Source of the DNA: Cyanobacteria bacterium SIG27
GTDB lineage: Bacteria > Cyanobacteriota > Vampirovibrionia > Gastranaerophilales > Gastranaerophilaceae
Assembly: GCA_015152565.1 (NCBI GenBank)
Contig: SUTT01000013.1
Coordinates: 1-46,591 of the forward strand
Reading direction: 5' to 3'
Length of the DNA: 46,591 bases
Each line of letters starts with the position of its first letter. Within the stretch, counting starts at the first letter, position 1. Position numbers and translations under genes: made by a program. Positions 14,892 to 23,396 of this stretch are shown in pieces. The notes below the pieces were generated by a model. The model was given only the letters and a program-made list of their open reading frames with translations, was not told the origin of the DNA and ran no database searches.

Positions 14892-16430
14892 ATGTCACTC
14901 AATCAAAGCATGAATATTTCAATAGGTTCAATGAAAAACAACCAGTACGCATTAACTGTTGTTTCTCAAAACATTGCTAATATGCATGTGGATGGATACC
15001 ATAGGCAAAGAGTTAACTTTGTTACTAATGAATATACGACAAATTGCGAAAACGTTATTTCTACCATAAAAGGGATGAATGGCGCTTCAATTTCTTCTTT
15101 GTCAGATTTTATTGATGATGCTGCCTTTAAAAATTTATTAGACTCTAATTCTGATGCGCAATATTATAACACTTTAGCTGATAACATCGGAGATTTAGAA
15201 GAAATAGCAGACGATTTAGGTGATAATGGACTAAACGCTCTATTAAATGACTTTTTTAAGGCAAGTGCTGATCTTGAAAAGTTTCCAACTGATTTATCAA
15301 TAAGACAACAATATGTTCAAGCAGCGCAAAATATTTGTGATAAATTTAATGAAATTTCAACAAAATGCAATTCAATTCAAGAAGATAAATTTAACACTAT
15401 CGGAATTAATGTAAATTCTATTAATTCTTTATTGGAAAATTTGGCGCAAGCTAATAAAGCTCATGTATTAAACAATCAAGGTACTTCAACACAAACTGAA
15501 ATCAATTCAATTTTGCAAGAATTATCAAACTATGCAAACATTAGAACTGATTTAAATGATAACGGAACAGTTAATGTTTATATTGGAAATACTGCCGTTG
15601 TTCAAGGAGGAGAACAAAAATATTCTCTTCAAGTTGATTTTGATTCAACAAACCCAGATAAAGCAGTTCAATTTTCACTTCAATCATTAGAAAACCCTGA
15701 TTACGTCATTACAAAAGGCGTAAATGAAAGCTTTTCTTCCGGTTCAATGAAAGCTTATGTTGAATTTTTAAACGGTCAAGGCGGTTCTGTAACTAATATC
15801 AATGATATGATGAGCGCAATTGACAGTGCAGCTAGTGCTTTTGCTGTTGAATTAAATAAAATTCAAACATACAAAAGCGATGATGGAAATGTTTTTGCAG
15901 CTGCAATTGGCGCTAACGATGATGGTTCAATGAAGTTAATTGAAGCAACAAAAGCGATGTTTACAACAAAAGATGGTTCGGCTAATTTTAATGCTTCAAA
16001 TATTCAAGTAAATTCTGAAATTATGGATGATCCATTTTTAGTTAGTGCTGCAAGAATTGATAAAAATAAACTTGAAGCAAATGACGATTGGACAAAAGCT
16101 GTTGGAAACGCCGATAATGCAATTGAAATTACAAAATTGCAAAATGCAAATATTTGCACATACAACAACGGCAAAAACAAATGTTCACTATCTGACTTTT
16201 TAACAAATAACGCAGCAAAAACAGGTATGGATATTGCTGCTGTCGATAAAAAGGCGGATACAGCTCAAAATATTTTAGATGCAGATACGCAAAATTACGC
16301 TAATTTAGTTGGTGTAAATTTAGATGAAGAACTTGCTGATATGATTAAATATCAAAGAGCTTTCGAGGCTTCTGCTAAAGTATTTTCAACCGTAAATGAC
16401 CTTATGGGCACAATAATTGGTATGGTATAA
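14892..16430 (+). CDS. flgK: Flagellar hook-associated protein 1 FlgK
   Basis: Hook-filament junction protein, 512 aa. It has the axial-family N-terminus NQYALTVVSQNIANMHVDGYHRQRVNF, quoted in part as VVSQNIANMHVDGYHRQRV, and the FlgK-specific long coiled D0/D1 region with ADDLGDNGLNALLNDFFKAS and LPTDLSIRQQYV-like FPTDLSIRQQYVQAAQNICD. The C-terminus VNLDEELADMIKYQRAFEAS and AKVFSTVNDLMGTIIGM is typical. A short AAGGATTTAATACT leader between flgN and flgK carries a modest ribosome-binding site. Confidence 0.94.
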   Translation: MSLNQSMNISIGSMKNNQYALTVVSQNIANMHVDGYHRQRVNFVTNEYTTNCENVISTIKGMNGASISSLSDFIDDAAFKNLLDSNSDAQYYNTLADNIGDLEEIADDLGDNGLNALLNDFFKASADLEKFPTDLSIRQQYVQAAQNICDKFNEISTKCNSIQEDKFNTIGINVNSINSLLENLAQANKAHVLNNQGTSTQTEINSILQELSNYANIRTDLNDNGTVNVYIGNTAVVQGGEQKYSLQVDFDSTNPDKAVQFSLQSLENPDYVITKGVNESFSSGSMKAYVEFLNGQGGSVTNINDMMSAIDSAASAFAVELNKIQTYKSDDGNVFAAAIGANDDGSMKLIEATKAMFTTKDGSANFNASNIQVNSEIMDDPFLVSAARIDKNKLEANDDWTKAVGNADNAIEITKLQNANICTYNNGKNKCSLSDFLTNNAAKTGMDIAAVDKKADTAQNILDADTQNYANLVGVNLDEELADMIKYQRAFEASAKVFSTVNDLMGTIIGMV

Positions 16431-16451
16431 AAATAAAAAAGGATTTTTATT

Positions 16452-17387
16452 ATGCGTGTATCAACTTCAACAATAACAAATATGGCAACAAGTTCAATGG
16501 GCAATTCATACAATGCCTATTTAGATATTATGAACAAAATTGCTTCTAATAAAAATTTCACAAAAGTGTCTGAAAATGTTGTTGACGCTACAAAAGTTTT
16601 AAAATTAAACGACCAATTGGCTCAAATGGAACAATACCAAAGTAATATTCAAGCAGCAACAGATGAAATGAATCTTGCTTACGATACACTTGGCGCCATA
16701 ACAGACGAGATTTCTGCAATTAATGCTTTAATTGTTGAAGCGTCAAATGCTACAACTAACCAAGAGGGTGCTAAAGCAATTGCAACCGAAATTAAACAAA
16801 GAGTTGCAACTATTGTTGATAAAATGAATACAAAATATTTAGATAATTATATTTTCTCAGGAACTTATACAAATGAAATCCCATACACTTCTGATGGTGC
16901 TGGAAACTATAATTACAATGGAAGTAGCGAAAAGGCAGGCGATAGAAACTTAACAATTGCAGAAAACACTACTTTTACATATAACTTTACAGGTGAAGAA
17001 ATTTTTGGAAAAAAAGACCCAAATGCACTTGATGCTGACGGTAAGGAATTGGATTTCTTTTCTCAAATGCAACACCTTGATGAGCTTTTAACATCTGATG
17101 TATTAGATTATGAAGCTATTAGAGCAAAACTTGGCGTTTTAGATGACGCTACAAGTAAAATCACTCAAAGTCAAGGCATGGTTTCTGCTAAGGTTTCAAA
17201 ATTAGACTCAACTAAAACAATTAACGAAGATACTATTTTAAAATTAACAGAAAATAAAACAGATCTTGAAGAAATCGACATTGTAAAAGCGGCAACAGAC
17301 TTAGCTAATGCTCAAACGGCACTTCAAGCAAGCTATGCTATTGGAACAAGAATACTAGGAAGCGTTTCTTTGTTAGATTACATTTAA
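16452..17387 (+). CDS. flgL: Flagellar hook-associated protein 3 FlgL
   Basis: Second hook-filament junction protein, 311 aa, flagellin superfamily. The N-terminus MRVSTSTITNMATSSMGNSY, the helical VVDATKVLKLNDQLAQMEQY and MNLAYDTLGAITDEISAINA, the NYIFSGTYTNEIPYT motif of the FlgL middle domain, and the C-terminal DIVKAATDLANAQTALQASY with AIGTRILGSVSLLDYI support the call. An AAGGATTTTTATT leader precedes it. It is the last flagellar gene of the operon, followed by two stem-loop terminators. Confidence 0.94.
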   Translation: MRVSTSTITNMATSSMGNSYNAYLDIMNKIASNKNFTKVSENVVDATKVLKLNDQLAQMEQYQSNIQAATDEMNLAYDTLGAITDEISAINALIVEASNATTNQEGAKAIATEIKQRVATIVDKMNTKYLDNYIFSGTYTNEIPYTSDGAGNYNYNGSSEKAGDRNLTIAENTTFTYNFTGEEIFGKKDPNALDADGKELDFFSQMQHLDELLTSDVLDYEAIRAKLGVLDDATSKITQSQGMVSAKVSKLDSTKTINEDTILKLTENKTDLEEIDIVKAATDLANAQTALQASYAIGTRILGSVSLLDYI

Positions 17388-17418
17388 ACGCTATAAAAAT
17401 AAATTTACTTACCATTGC

Positions 17419-17444
17419 CCTCTTAATTTATAAGAGGCTTTTTT
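17419..17444 (+). terminator. Terminator after flgL (first of two)
   Basis: Stem CCTCTTA / TAAGAGG with an ATTTA loop is followed by CTTTTTTTAT, about 30 bp after the flgL stop. It is a standard Rho-independent terminator closing the flagellar operon. Confidence 0.88.
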
Positions 17445-17462
17445 TATATTATAAATCCAAAG

Positions 17463-17491
17463 GATGATTTTTTCTACAAAATCATCTTTTT
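17463..17491 (+). terminator. Second stem-loop after flgL, terminator-like
   Basis: Perfect 9-bp stem GATGATTTT / AAAATCATC with loop TTCTAC is followed by TTTTTAT. The word TTTCTACA of the loop recurs at about 17510, closer to the next gene. It may be a tandem terminator or the start of the leader region of the OmpR-type regulator. Confidence 0.6.
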
Positions 17492-17556
17492 ATAGTAGTT
17501 TTTTTCTACATAATACTTTACTTGTGTCGCATAAAATTTAGATATAAAATTTTTAT

Positions 17557-18267
17557 ATGAGTAAAATATTAATCATAGATGACGATATAGCTATATGCGA
17601 ACTTGTAAAAATCAACCTAGAATTGCAAGGATACGAATGTTTATATTCAACTGACCCTGTTAGGGGTTTTGCATTAATCAAACAAGAGGAACCAAACCTT
17701 GTGATTTTGGATGTCATGATGGGGGCGGTAAATGGCTTTAGCGTTGCTCAAAAAATAAGACAAACAAAAGAAATTGAAAAAACGCCAATCATAATGCTGA
17801 CAGCATTAGGCGAATTAAACAATAAACTGGAAGGGTTTAACTCTGGCGTTGATGACTACATTACAAAACCTTTTGAAATAGAAGAGCTAAAAGCAAGAGT
17901 GCTTGCGCTTTTAAATCGTTCAGGAGTGGAAATGGATTCTTTAAGAGTTAAAGAAATTTTATCAAAAGGAGATATAACTCTAATCCCTGAAAGTTATCAG
18001 GTTCAAATTTTAGACAAAAAAGCTCAACTAACTCCAATAGAATTTGATATTTTAAATGTATTAATGCAAAAAGAAGGAACAATGGTTTCTTCAAAGGTTC
18101 TTTTAAAAGAAGTCTGGGGTTACGATGAGGATAATATTGATACCATAAGAGTTCACATTACTCATTTAAGAAGTAAAATCAATAAAATTTCAAGTTCTAA
18201 AAACAAATATATTCAAACAATCTATGGTGGGGGCTATAGACTTTTGGCTGATGGTATAGAAGAATAA
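17557..18267 (+). CDS. OmpR/PhoB-family response regulator
   Basis: Two-component DNA-binding regulator, 236 aa. The receiver domain has the acidic triplet IIDDDIA (D8-D10), phospho-acceptor Asp52 in NLVILDVMMG, conserved Thr in IIMLTALGE and Lys in DYITKPFEIEEL. A winged-helix domain fills about residues 140-232 with LTPIEFDILNVLMQKEGTMV, VWGYDEDNIDTIRVHITHL and IQTIYGGGYRLL. It resembles cyanobacterial RpaA/RpaB-type regulators in outline, but I cannot assign one. No histidine kinase is adjacent; the next gene is a broken S41 protease. There is no strong Shine-Dalgarno, and a TATAAA box lies close to the start, so a short or leaderless transcript is possible. Confidence 0.92.
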   Translation: MSKILIIDDDIAICELVKINLELQGYECLYSTDPVRGFALIKQEEPNLVILDVMMGAVNGFSVAQKIRQTKEIEKTPIIMLTALGELNNKLEGFNSGVDDYITKPFEIEELKARVLALLNRSGVEMDSLRVKEILSKGDITLIPESYQVQILDKKAQLTPIEFDILNVLMQKEGTMVSSKVLLKEVWGYDEDNIDTIRVHITHLRSKINKISSSKNKYIQTIYGGGYRLLADGIEE

Positions 18268-18271
18268 AAAA

Positions 18272-18445
18272 ATGTTTGAAAAAATAAATAACAACTCTAA
18301 AATAAAACGTTTTTTGGTGCTGTTTTTGAGCATTTTTATTTTATTATTGATTTCTTATAGAGATATTAAAATCAAATAATCCAAAAGAATTAATGATATT
18401 TCAGGAATAAACATTGTTAACGAAAAAACAACTTCTGCTAAAGCT
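18272..18445 (+). pseudogene. Severed N-terminal segment of the S41 protease (in-frame ochre stop)
   Basis: An ATG at 18272, in frame with the protease below, opens 35 codons that encode a basic start and a membrane anchor (KRFLVLFLSIFILLLISYRD), then a TAA stop at 18377-18379. The frame is open again directly after the stop and reads SKRINDISGINIVNEKTTSA into the recognisable protease. This is what a single nonsense change in a formerly continuous gene looks like (for example from AAA or CAA). A sequencing or assembly error is the main alternative. Confidence 0.7.
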
Positions 18446-19540
18446 TTGTTTTTAGAAAGTTGGCAAGTAATTAAATCAAACTATTATCAATCAAACTTAA
18501 ATAAGCAAAATTGGGCAAAATGGAAAAAAAGATATTTGCATAAAATCAAAACCCAAGAAGATGCTTATGTTGCGATAAATTCTATGATTGCATCTTTGGA
18601 TGACTCTTATTCAAAATTTATGTCAAAAGAGGAGTTTAGCGCTCAAACAAGTGCAATTAATTCAAAGCTATATGGTATTGGAATAAACATCGCTTCAATT
18701 TCAGGGAAAATTTATATCGCAAATGTGATTGAAAATGCTCCTGCATATAACCAAGGGGTTCGTTCGGGAGATATAATTTTAAAAGTTAATGGGATTGATG
18801 TTAGCGGTCAATCAATTTATCATGTTGCACAGTTAATCAGAGGAGATATAAACGCTAATTTAACTCTTGAGCTTTTAAGAGGAACTGAGCGTTTTGAAAA
18901 AACCGTAAGACGTGAAGAAATTAAAGTTAAAACAATTGATTATAAAAAAATTACAGATGATATTGGCTATATTAGAATTTCCAGTTTTATTGGAATAGAT
19001 ACATCTAAAGAATTTGTTATTGCGCTAAATCGTCTAAAAAATTCTAAAGGTTTAATCTTGGATTTAAGAGGAAATTCGGGTGGACTATTTCAAAATGCGA
19101 TTGTAATATCAAATTTATTTTTAAAAAAAGGTGATATTGTAAACGTTATTGCTCGTCAAGGAAAGAAAAATACCTATAGTGCATCTGATGACGGGTGCAT
19201 TTATGATAGTCCTTTAGTTGTTTTAATTGATGGAACATCTGCTTCTGCATCTGAAATTCTATCTTCAGCATTACAAGACAATAATAGAGCAATTTTAATC
19301 GGCACAAAAACATACGGAAAAGGATTGGTTCAAAAAGTTTTTTCTCTACCCAATAAATCTGGCATGAATTTAACCATTGCAAGATATTTAACTCCAAATG
19401 GAATTGATATAAATAAAACAGGAATTACTCCTGATTACGTTGTTACCTTTAGTCGTAATGATTTTATGAATAATATCGATTCACAGTTGGTTTTTGCAAG
19501 GCAATATTTAGAAAATGAAATCAAAAAAGGCGAAAAATGA
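18446..19540 (+). CDS. S41-family C-terminal processing peptidase (CtpA-like), signal anchor cut off
   Basis: Serine protease of the tail-specific/CtpA type. The domain order is an N-terminal helical region, a PDZ domain (YGIGINIASISGKIYIANVI through the GVRSGDIILKVNG loop), then the S41 catalytic core with GYIRISSFIG, LILDLRGNSGG, the catalytic Ser in DGTSASASEILSSAL and the Lys in GTKTYGKGLVQ. Catalytic residues are intact. The only start left after the upstream ochre stop is a TTG at 18446 with no ribosome-binding site, so the listed product would be poorly made and would lack its membrane anchor. The original start was probably 18272. The stop overlaps the next gene by 4 bp. Confidence 0.8.
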   Translation: MFLESWQVIKSNYYQSNLNKQNWAKWKKRYLHKIKTQEDAYVAINSMIASLDDSYSKFMSKEEFSAQTSAINSKLYGIGINIASISGKIYIANVIENAPAYNQGVRSGDIILKVNGIDVSGQSIYHVAQLIRGDINANLTLELLRGTERFEKTVRREEIKVKTIDYKKITDDIGYIRISSFIGIDTSKEFVIALNRLKNSKGLILDLRGNSGGLFQNAIVISNLFLKKGDIVNVIARQGKKNTYSASDDGCIYDSPLVVLIDGTSASASEILSSALQDNNRAILIGTKTYGKGLVQKVFSLPNKSGMNLTIARYLTPNGIDINKTGITPDYVVTFSRNDFMNNIDSQLVFARQYLENEIKKGEK

Positions 19541-21324
19541 TGAACAAAAAAGCGGTAATATTTTTAATATTATTTCTTTTGAGTTTTCTTGTGTGTGTAT
19601 TTTTGTTTTTTGATAGAATAAAAGTTCCTTATTTTAATGGAATTTATAAAGATATCAAAGTTGATTTAATCTTTAAAAACCAATCGCCAAAGCTATATTT
19701 TAATGATATTGAAGAAAATAACTTTTTAAAAATAGATAATAATCATTATTTGTTTTCAAATAAAAAAAATAAATTAATTAAAAAAATAACTTTTGATAGT
19801 GTCGAAAATATTGAAAGTTTAGCCGTTTATAATGGAAACAATGTTCAATTTTTTAACGAAATTCCAAATGAAATTTCAATTGATAACACTAAAAATTTAT
19901 TAGATAAATTAACTATTATTATTCTTTCGTTTTTTTATAATTTTGAATTTTATTTTGTTTCTTATATATTTTTGTTTTTGTTTTTATATAACTATAAAAC
20001 CGACCTAAAACCAAGAAGTATTGCGGTTTTATTGTTGTTATTAGGTTTTATTTTAAGATTAGCTCAACTTAATCATATTCCTTTTTGGGACGATGAAATT
20101 TATATTCTAACTCACACAAATAAATGGTTTGAAGCTTTTCAAGACCCAGGAAACCCGCCTTTATATTTTATTTTATTTAAAATTTATCGCACAATATTTA
20201 AAAACCCTGAAATGTATAGATTTAGTTCTGTTATTTTAGGAATATTATTCAACGTTGGTTTTTATTTTTATTTAAAAAGTTTCTTGGGTTCAAAGCGTTC
20301 TTTGCTTGGGCTTTTTATTGCTAGTATTAATATAGTTTTAATCTATTTTTCACAAGAAATAAGATGTTACATGTTGCTAATGTTATTGGCAACAGTTACT
20401 AGTTTTTTATTATTCAGATTTAATAAAAAAATAAAAATATTTTATTTTATTTCAACATTGGCAATGCTATACACACATTTTTATGCTGCTTTTTATGTTT
20501 TTTATAATTTTATCGTTGGTTTAATTTTATTTAGAAAAAAGAAAAAGCTAAAAAGTTTTTTATGGGTTAATTTGATTGCTTTTATAGGCTTTATTCCTCT
20601 TTTAATTTATAAAAAACAAAGTATAATTTCTGATTTTAATACTTGGATTAAAGCTCCAAACTGGCATGATTTACTTTCTGTTAATGATATTTTTGTTGGG
20701 CATTTTATAGTTGGAATAATTTTTGTTGGATTTTTAATATTCACTTATAAAAAGGTGGATAAAAAAATAGAAAAGTTATTTTTAAATTATAATTTATTTT
20801 TGATTGCTTCTATTGTTATTTTATCAGTTTTATTTTCATATTTAATTAAACCGATATTTTATTATAAATATTTTTATATAACTTATCCAAGCTATTTAGC
20901 TTTGGTTGTTGTTATCGCATTAAACCTTTTAAAATTAAAAATTAAATTAAAAAATGTTTTAGTTTGTTTAATCTTATTACTTTTTACTATTAATTCAAAA
21001 CTCAGCTATCAAAATCTATTTTGCAATCATAATCTATATATTGATTATATTAAGCATGATATCGATAAAACAAAAAATAATTACATCTTTTTATCTGACA
21101 CTGTTGAGGGTTGTGAAACTTTTAAAGTAAATGACGCTAAAATGATATATCTTCCGGTTAATAAGGGAATAAGCGCTCTTGAATTAAAGGATTTAGATTT
21201 ATCAAAAGATAATTCCGTGTTTTATGTTTTAAATTTATATTTATCTGAAGATATTTATAAAATAGCTAAAAAAATAGTTCTTTTTAAAACGCCGAGCGGT
21301 GTTTTTTGCAAAATTGAATTATAG
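19537..21324 (+). CDS. GT39-like membrane glycosyltransferase (ArnT/PMT superfamily)
   Basis: Polytopic membrane protein, 595 aa, with roughly ten or more hydrophobic helices. After a first transmembrane segment and a soluble domain of ~100 residues comes the superfamily signature RLAQLNHIPFWDDEIYILTH, in which the Asp-Glu pair follows the first conserved loop, then FQDPGNPPLYFILFKIYRTI and SSVILGILFNVGFYFYLKSF. Known members transfer sugars from polyprenyl-phosphate donors to lipid A, proteins or glycans on the outer face of the inner membrane. The acceptor cannot be predicted. ATG overlaps the protease stop, and a second ATG follows immediately. Confidence 0.8.
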   Translation: MMNKKAVIFLILFLLSFLVCVFLFFDRIKVPYFNGIYKDIKVDLIFKNQSPKLYFNDIEENNFLKIDNNHYLFSNKKNKLIKKITFDSVENIESLAVYNGNNVQFFNEIPNEISIDNTKNLLDKLTIIILSFFYNFEFYFVSYIFLFLFLYNYKTDLKPRSIAVLLLLLGFILRLAQLNHIPFWDDEIYILTHTNKWFEAFQDPGNPPLYFILFKIYRTIFKNPEMYRFSSVILGILFNVGFYFYLKSFLGSKRSLLGLFIASINIVLIYFSQEIRCYMLLMLLATVTSFLLFRFNKKIKIFYFISTLAMLYTHFYAAFYVFYNFIVGLILFRKKKKLKSFLWVNLIAFIGFIPLLIYKKQSIISDFNTWIKAPNWHDLLSVNDIFVGHFIVGIIFVGFLIFTYKKVDKKIEKLFLNYNLFLIASIVILSVLFSYLIKPIFYYKYFYITYPSYLALVVVIALNLLKLKIKLKNVLVCLILLLFTINSKLSYQNLFCNHNLYIDYIKHDIDKTKNNYIFLSDTVEGCETFKVNDAKMIYLPVNKGISALELKDLDLSKDNSVFYVLNLYLSEDIYKIAKKIVLFKTPSGVFCKIEL

Positions 21325-21403
21325 TTTATTTACAAAACTACATATAAAAAAGCCTGAAATAACTGCCATATAGTGGGTTTAGCGTATTGAAACATAAATT
21401 AAT

Positions 21404-21432
21404 TTGCAAAATTATCTTTTGCCTTATATAAT
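21404..21432 (+). promoter_or_regulatory. Sigma-70-type promoter of acpP
   Basis: TTGCAA (21404-21409) and TATAAT (21427-21432) are separated by 17 bp. The boxes lie 40 bp before the acpP start codon. Confidence 0.7.
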
Positions 21433-21471
21433 TGAGCATGTAAAGTTTAGTATTATTAAATTGAGGTAAAA

Positions 21472-21708
21472 ATGAGTACAGAAATTTTAGAAAAAGTAAA
21501 AAAAGTAGTTATAGACCAATTAAGCGTTGATGAAAGCTTAGTTACTCCAACTGCATCATTCACTGCTGATCTTGGCGCTGATTCATTAGATACAGTTGAA
21601 TTAGTTATGGCTTTCGAAGAAGCATTTGGTTGCGAAATTCCTGATGAAGATGCTGAAAAAATCGCTACAGTTCAAGATGCAGTTAACTACATCGAAGCTC
21701 ACCAATAA
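21472..21708 (+). CDS. acpP: Acyl carrier protein
   Basis: Carries growing acyl chains on a phosphopantetheine arm in type II fatty acid synthesis, 78 aa, the standard length. The attachment site is Ser38 in [20 protein letters not shown]; the protein is strongly acidic and ends [19 protein letters not shown] ribosome-binding site lies upstream. It is followed by a hairpin and then fabF, the common acpP-fabF order; a partial terminator could allow higher acpP expression than fabF. Confidence 0.98.
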   Translation: MSTEILEKVKKVVIDQLSVDESLVTPTASFTADLGADSLDTVELVMAFEEAFGCEIPDEDAEKIATVQDAVNYIEAHQ

Positions 21709-21734
21709 GAAATCGTAAGCGAAAACAAAATTTT

Positions 21735-21773
21735 ATAAAGACTGCAGGAATTACTTAGGCTTGCAGTCTTTAT
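21735..21773 (+). terminator. Hairpin between acpP and fabF (possible attenuating terminator)
   Basis: Perfect 12-bp stem ATAAAGACTGCA / TGCAGTCTTTAT with a 15-nt loop. The T-tract is short (ATGTTTAAA), so it may terminate only part of transcription, fitting the need for more ACP than FabF. Confidence 0.65.
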
Positions 21774-21800
21774 GTTTAAAATCAAAAAGTAGAGGAAAAT

Positions 21801-23060
21801 ATGACAAAAAAACGTGTAGTGGTAACAGGTATCGGCATTGTTAGTCCGTATGGTTGCGGTGTTGAAAAATTTTGGAATTCAATAATTAGCGGAAAATCAG
21901 GTATTAAAAAATTAACAAGAATTTCTCTTGATGGTCATTTGGTGACTTTTGGCGGAGAAGTAACAACTTTTGAAGATGAAGTTGTTGAAAATAATTTAAT
22001 TGATCCCAAAGAAATGAAGCGCATGGACAGATTTACTCAATTTGCCGTTGTTGCTTCTGATGAAGCCGTTAAAGATTCTGGACTTGATATATCAAAAGAA
22101 GACCCATATAGAGTTGGAGTCGTTGTTGGTTCTGGTGCTGGAGGGTTTGACACTTTTGAAAAACAACATTTAAACATGGTTCAAAAAGGACCAACAAAAT
22201 GCTCTCCTTTTACTATTCCAATGCTGATTGCCAATATGGCAGCAGGTAAAGTTTCAATTCGCCATGGGGCAAAAGGCGTTAATAAATGTATAGTAACAGC
22301 TTGTGCGTCTTCAGCTCATAGCGTAGGTGATGCATTTCGTGCAATTCAATATGGAGATGCTGATGTTATCATAGCAGGTGGCACAGAAGCTGTTATGACA
22401 AATTTAGGACTTGGTGCATTTACTTGTGCTAGAACATTATCAAGAAGAAATGATGACCCGCAAACCGCTTCAAGACCTTATGATATTAATCGTGATGGTT
22501 TTGTTATGGGTGAAGGAAGTGCAATTTTAATTTTAGAAGAATTAGAACATGCTCTTGCTCGCAATGCTAAAATTTATGCTGAAATTGTGGGTTACGCTCA
22601 AACTGGAGATGCTTATGACATGGTAGCACCAGACCCAAGTGGAGCAGGGGCTGCAAAATCTATGGAATTAGCCGTAAAAGATGCTAAAATTGAGCCAAGT
22701 CAGGTTGATTATATTAATGCTCACGGTACTTCAACTCATCTTGGTGACATTGCTGAATCAAAAGCAATTGCAAAAGTTTTTGGTGATTTAGAAACTAATA
22801 AAAACTTGAAAGTTTCATCAACAAAATCAATGCATGGTCATATGATTGGAGCAACAGGAGCAACAGAAGCGATTGTTTGTATTAAGGCTATTAAAGAGAG
22901 CATTATTCCTCCGACAATTAATTTGTTTGAGCAAGACCCTGAAGTTGCTAATTTAAATTATGTTCCAAATGAAGCAATAAAAGCTAATGTTGATTACGCT
23001 TTAACTAATTCATTTGGGTTTGGCGGTCAAAATGCTTCTTTGGTGTTTAAAAAGTATTAG
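21801..23060 (+). CDS. fabF: 3-oxoacyl-ACP synthase II (KAS II)
   Basis: Condenses malonyl-ACP with acyl-ACP in fatty acid elongation, 419 aa. The catalytic Cys168 is in IVTACASSAHSVGDA, and the two catalytic His residues are in INAHGTSTHLGD and STKSMHGHMIGATG. The N-terminus RVVVTGIGIVSPYGCGV and the C-terminal TNSFGFGGQNASLVFK are typical of FabF. An AGAGGAAAA ribosome-binding site precedes the ATG. A terminator follows. Confidence 0.97.
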   Translation: MTKKRVVVTGIGIVSPYGCGVEKFWNSIISGKSGIKKLTRISLDGHLVTFGGEVTTFEDEVVENNLIDPKEMKRMDRFTQFAVVASDEAVKDSGLDISKEDPYRVGVVVGSGAGGFDTFEKQHLNMVQKGPTKCSPFTIPMLIANMAAGKVSIRHGAKGVNKCIVTACASSAHSVGDAFRAIQYGDADVIIAGGTEAVMTNLGLGAFTCARTLSRRNDDPQTASRPYDINRDGFVMGEGSAILILEELEHALARNAKIYAEIVGYAQTGDAYDMVAPDPSGAGAAKSMELAVKDAKIEPSQVDYINAHGTSTHLGDIAESKAIAKVFGDLETNKNLKVSSTKSMHGHMIGATGATEAIVCIKAIKESIIPPTINLFEQDPEVANLNYVPNEAIKANVDYALTNSFGFGGQNASLVFKKY

Positions 23061-23079
23061 AATTTAAATATGTTTATTA

Positions 23080-23106
23080 AAAAGCCGCTATTAAATAGCG
23101 GCTTTT
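23080..23106. terminator. Bidirectional terminator between fabF and grcA
   Basis: Stem AAAAGCCGCTA / TAGCGGCTTTT with a 5-nt loop, T-rich on both strands. It serves fabF on the plus strand and the pyruvate formate-lyase unit on the minus strand. Confidence 0.88.
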
Positions 23107-23144
23107 GTTTTTGTTTTTGCCGTTTTTTTAACGGCTTCACCCTG

Positions 23145-23381
23145 TTATATGTTTGAGTGAAATGTTCTTGATATTACATCATCTTGCTGCTCTTTAGTTA
23201 ATTTATTAAAATTAACTGCATAGCCTGAAACTCTAATTGTTAATTGAGGGTATTTTTCAGGATGTGCTTGAGCATCTAGTAATGTTTCTCTATTAAAAAC
23301 GTTCACGTTCAAATGATGACCACCTTTTTCAACATAGCCATCAAGCAGATTTATTAGGTTTTCTTCTTGTTGTGTAGCCAT
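23145..23381 (-). CDS. grcA: Stand-alone glycyl-radical domain of pyruvate formate-lyase
   Basis: A 78-aa protein equal to the C-terminal glycyl-radical domain of PflB and to E. coli GrcA/YfiD. It has [40 protein letters not shown] with the radical-bearing Gly53, and [10 protein letters not shown] at the end. It begins 15 bp after a truncated pflB and has its own AAGGAAA ribosome-binding site and ATG. Because the large protein next to it has no radical domain at all, this small protein is probably an obligate subunit here and not a repair factor as in E. coli. The gene name is given by homology. Confidence 0.9.
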   Translation of the reverse strand: MATQQEENLINLLDGYVEKGGHHLNVNVFNRETLLDAQAHPEKYPQLTIRVSGYAVNFNKLTKEQQDDVISRTFHSNI

Positions 23382-23396
23382 TTTATTTCCTTTTTC

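Noticed and set aside
12663-17422. GCAATGGTAAGTA at 12663 and its reverse complement near 17406
   Set aside because: A single 13-mer match in an AT-rich 46-kb window is expected by chance, and one copy is just the region of the flgI ribosome-binding site.
23119-23135. GCCGTT/AACGGC hairpin as a terminator of the PFL unit
   Set aside because: On the minus strand it is followed by A-rich sequence and not by T; the neighbouring stem at 23080-23106 is the better terminator.
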